NCBI GenBank assembly: GCA_002371625.1
Contig: DFFV01000031.1
Span: 1 to 22,595 of the forward strand
Direction of reading: 5' to 3'
DNA length: 22,595 nucleotides
Source of the DNA: Ruminococcus sp. UBA3767
Lineage (GTDB): Bacteria > Bacillota > Clostridia > Oscillospirales > Ruminococcaceae
The translations under genes and the position numbers were made by a program. The stretch's first letter is position 1. Each line of letters opens with the position of its first letter. Below are positions 20,930-22,595 of this stretch, in pieces. The notes beneath the pieces were generated by a model. The model was not told the DNA's origin, did no database searches, and saw nothing but the letters and a program-made list of their open reading frames with translations.

Positions 20930-22442
20930 TATCCGAGTCTGTCCTTTCTTCCTGCGGCTGTGACGATATGAGCATCACATCGTTCTTGGTTTCCTCCGTC
21001 TGCTGTTGATCCGACTTTTTCTCAAGGCAAGGCAGCGTTATCAGCACCGTCGTGCCAACGCCCTGCTGGCTGTTGAGCGTAAGTGTTCCGCCGTGACGCT
21101 GGATTATCTCGTCCGCAACGGCAAGACCTATTCCCGAACCTCTTCTTGTGTGGTTAGCCTTAAAGAATTTTGTCTTTACTTTCGGCAGGTCATCGGCTGA
21201 TATTCCCATTCCCGTATCCGAAACGGAAATACATATCTCTCCGTGCTCCTCATAAGCCTCAACCGAGACCGTGTCGCCCTTATCCGAATATTTTATCGCA
21301 TTGTCCACGATATTTATAAATACCTGCCTGAGCCTGTTCTTATCGCCGTAGACGAACGAAAGCATCTCAGGCTCGTAGTAATTCAGCGTTATCCCCAGTG
21401 CTCTTGCCCTTTCCTGATAGATAAGCACCGTTTCTCCAAGCTCCGCAAGAATATCTATCGTATCCATTATCAGCGTCAGCCTGTTGTCCTGTATCCTTGA
21501 GAAGTCAAGCAGCTCTTCCACCATCTGCGAAAGTCTTTCAGTCTCGCTGGTGATAACTCTCATTCCCTTTTTGAATGTTTCCTTGTCATCATACATCGCT
21601 GTAACGGTCTCCGTCCAGCCCTTGATAGCAGTTAGCGGCGTTCTCAGCTCATGCGAAACAGAAGAAATGAATTCGTTCTTCATCTGCTCCGTGTTTGAAA
21701 GCTCGTCCGCCATATAGTTTATCGAGTCGCAAAGCTCACCCAGCTCGTCCTCAGATTCCTTTTTCAGTCGCTCCGAGAAATCGCCCTTAGCGAATTTTCT
21801 CGTCATCTCGCCCATACTTCTTATCGGGTAAACTATCGACCTTACAAAGTACATTCCCGAGAAGAATATCAGTATCATTATCGCAACACTTACCGCCAGC
21901 GTGGTGATACTGATTATAAGTATCTGGTTATCTATTTTTTTCATCGAGGACATCATTCTCAGTGCGCTGAACTGGCTGTCCTTAGCCTTTATCAGTGCGC
22001 TTACCGCCACTACCTTCTCACCTGAAGGCAGGTCGTATATCTCCACCGCAAAGCCGTCATCGGCTTTTTTTGCGCCCTCATAGTCAGGCATAGCCGATTC
22101 CGCATAAGGCGAAAATCCCGAAGATGTGACCTCTACCTTGCCGTCGTTGTTGACTGCCATAAGCTCTATGCGCTCTTTGCCCTCGTAACCCTCAACATAC
22201 GAGCGCAGCGAAGCGTTCAGGTTGGCCTTGCCCGTGTTGAAGTTGCTTTCTACGGCGGTATAAACAATATTCATTTGTGAGCTGACATATTCCTTTGCGG
22301 AGTTGTAGTAGTACGTCCTCACAAGGAAAACCATCAGCAATTCGATAAGCACAAGTATCGCCACCATAACACCGAAGCTGTTTTTCAGCCAGTGCATAGT
22401 GATACTGTGCTTGCCGTAGCGAAGCTCAGGTCTTTTTTTCAA
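20916..22442 (-). CDS. Membrane sensor histidine kinase with HAMP domain
   Basis: A 508-residue kinase of the PhoR/WalK general type. Two membrane spans (about 22-44 and 173-200) flank an external sensor domain of about 125 residues. A HAMP linker (200-250), the H-box FISSVSHELRTPLTAIKG with phospho-acceptor His264, the N-box around Asn381, G1 DTGMG (409-413) and G2 GSGIGL (435-440) are all intact. A polar tail of about 35 residues, rich in Gln, Glu and Asp, follows the ATPase domain. The start is TTG 22442, with GGAG 9 bases upstream; there is no in-frame ATG before residue 16. It lies 24 bases after a response regulator gene, so the two form a two-component system. The signal is unknown. 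Confidence 0.95.
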   Translation of the reverse strand: MKKRPELRYGKHSITMHWLKNSFGVMVAILVLIELLMVFLVRTYYYNSAKEYVSSQMNIVYTAVESNFNTGKANLNASLRSYVEGYEGKERIELMAVNNDGKVEVTSSGFSPYAESAMPDYEGAKKADDGFAVEIYDLPSGEKVVAVSALIKAKDSQFSALRMMSSMKKIDNQILIISITTLAVSVAIMILIFFSGMYFVRSIVYPIRSMGEMTRKFAKGDFSERLKKESEDELGELCDSINYMADELSNTEQMKNEFISSVSHELRTPLTAIKGWTETVTAMYDDKETFKKGMRVITSETERLSQMVEELLDFSRIQDNRLTLIMDTIDILAELGETVLIYQERARALGITLNYYEPEMLSFVYGDKNRLRQVFINIVDNAIKYSDKGDTVSVEAYEEHGEICISVSDTGMGISADDLPKVKTKFFKANHTRRGSGIGLAVADEIIQRHGGTLTLNSQQGVGTTVLITLPCLEKKSDQQQTEETKNDVMLISSQPQEERTDSDNEQE

Positions 22443-22466
22443 GTGTTACTACTCCGTTCCTGTTTA

Positions 22467-22595
22467 TTACTGATTATTTCCCGACCACTTATAGCCGAAT
22501 CCCCATATAGTCAGGATATATTTCGGGTTTGAAGGCTCGTCCTCTATCTTCATTCTTATCCTTCTGATATTAACGTCAACTATCTTGTCGTCGCC
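22467..22595 (-). CDS. Response regulator, OmpR/PhoB family, C-terminal fragment (cut by window edge)
   Basis: The last 42 residues are present, reading in frame from the window end: [18 protein letters not shown] then [14 protein letters not shown] and a short tail before tandem stops. This is the recognition helix and beta-wing of the winged-helix DNA-binding domain (consensus hhxxxRGxGYxh, here with TIWGFGYKW). It is the partner of the adjacent histidine kinase. Confidence 0.93.
   Translation of the reverse strand, partial: GDDKIVDVNIRRIRMKIEDEPSNPKYILTIWGFGYKWSGNNQ

Overview
The window looks like chromosomal DNA of a Gram-positive anaerobe of the Clostridia, most likely a Ruminococcus-type member of the Oscillospiraceae. 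The reasons are inferential. Several lipoproteins and wall proteins have long Ser/Thr-rich linkers. There is a BspA-type leucine-rich-repeat protein with CWB2 wall-anchoring domains. A cysteine T-box precedes cysE-cysS, a DUF1385-prmC pair is present, and promoters and ribosome binding sites are close to consensus. No rRNA, tRNA, CRISPR array or intact insertion sequence was seen.

Layout. Positions 1-241 are a divergent control region between gap (minus, only its first codons present) and a cytosolic kinase-like ATPase whose H-box histidine is replaced by Asn (242-1327, plus). Next come a Ser-rich foldase-like lipoprotein (1465-2790) and a four-gene envelope operon (2938-7996, plus): a transglutaminase-like lipoprotein, a mucin-like Ser/Thr lipoprotein, a membrane acyltransferase, and a large LRR/CWB2 surface protein. 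Promoters and intrinsic terminators delimit these units clearly.

Positions about 8000-11860 form an accessory, AT-richer segment. It holds a compact inverted-repeat region that folds as a pseudoknot (8070-8184), the 3' remnant of an ABC transporter ATPase (8215-8499), a bidirectional hairpin terminator, and a minus-strand operon of four unfamiliar genes (11583 down to 8724). That operon encodes a secreted protein with three Ca-binding TSP3-like repeats and a probable permuted papain-like thiol-hydrolase domain, two small paralogous membrane proteins, and a single-span anchored protein. A 13-bp direct repeat lies at each edge. This operon and the pseudoknot are the parts I could not assign to a known system.

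From 11910 to the end all genes are minus-strand housekeeping genes. They are a cysteine operon (T-box, cysE, cysS, and a membrane-anchored, catalytically degenerate cyclophilin), rimO-pgsA, recA-recX, and a two-component system (response regulator C-terminus, HAMP histidine kinase) whose kinase gene overlaps a DUF1385 gene, which in turn overlaps prmC. The T-box can be folded by hand: Stem I with loop E, specifier TGC (Cys), and a TGGGACC antiterminator competing with an intrinsic terminator.
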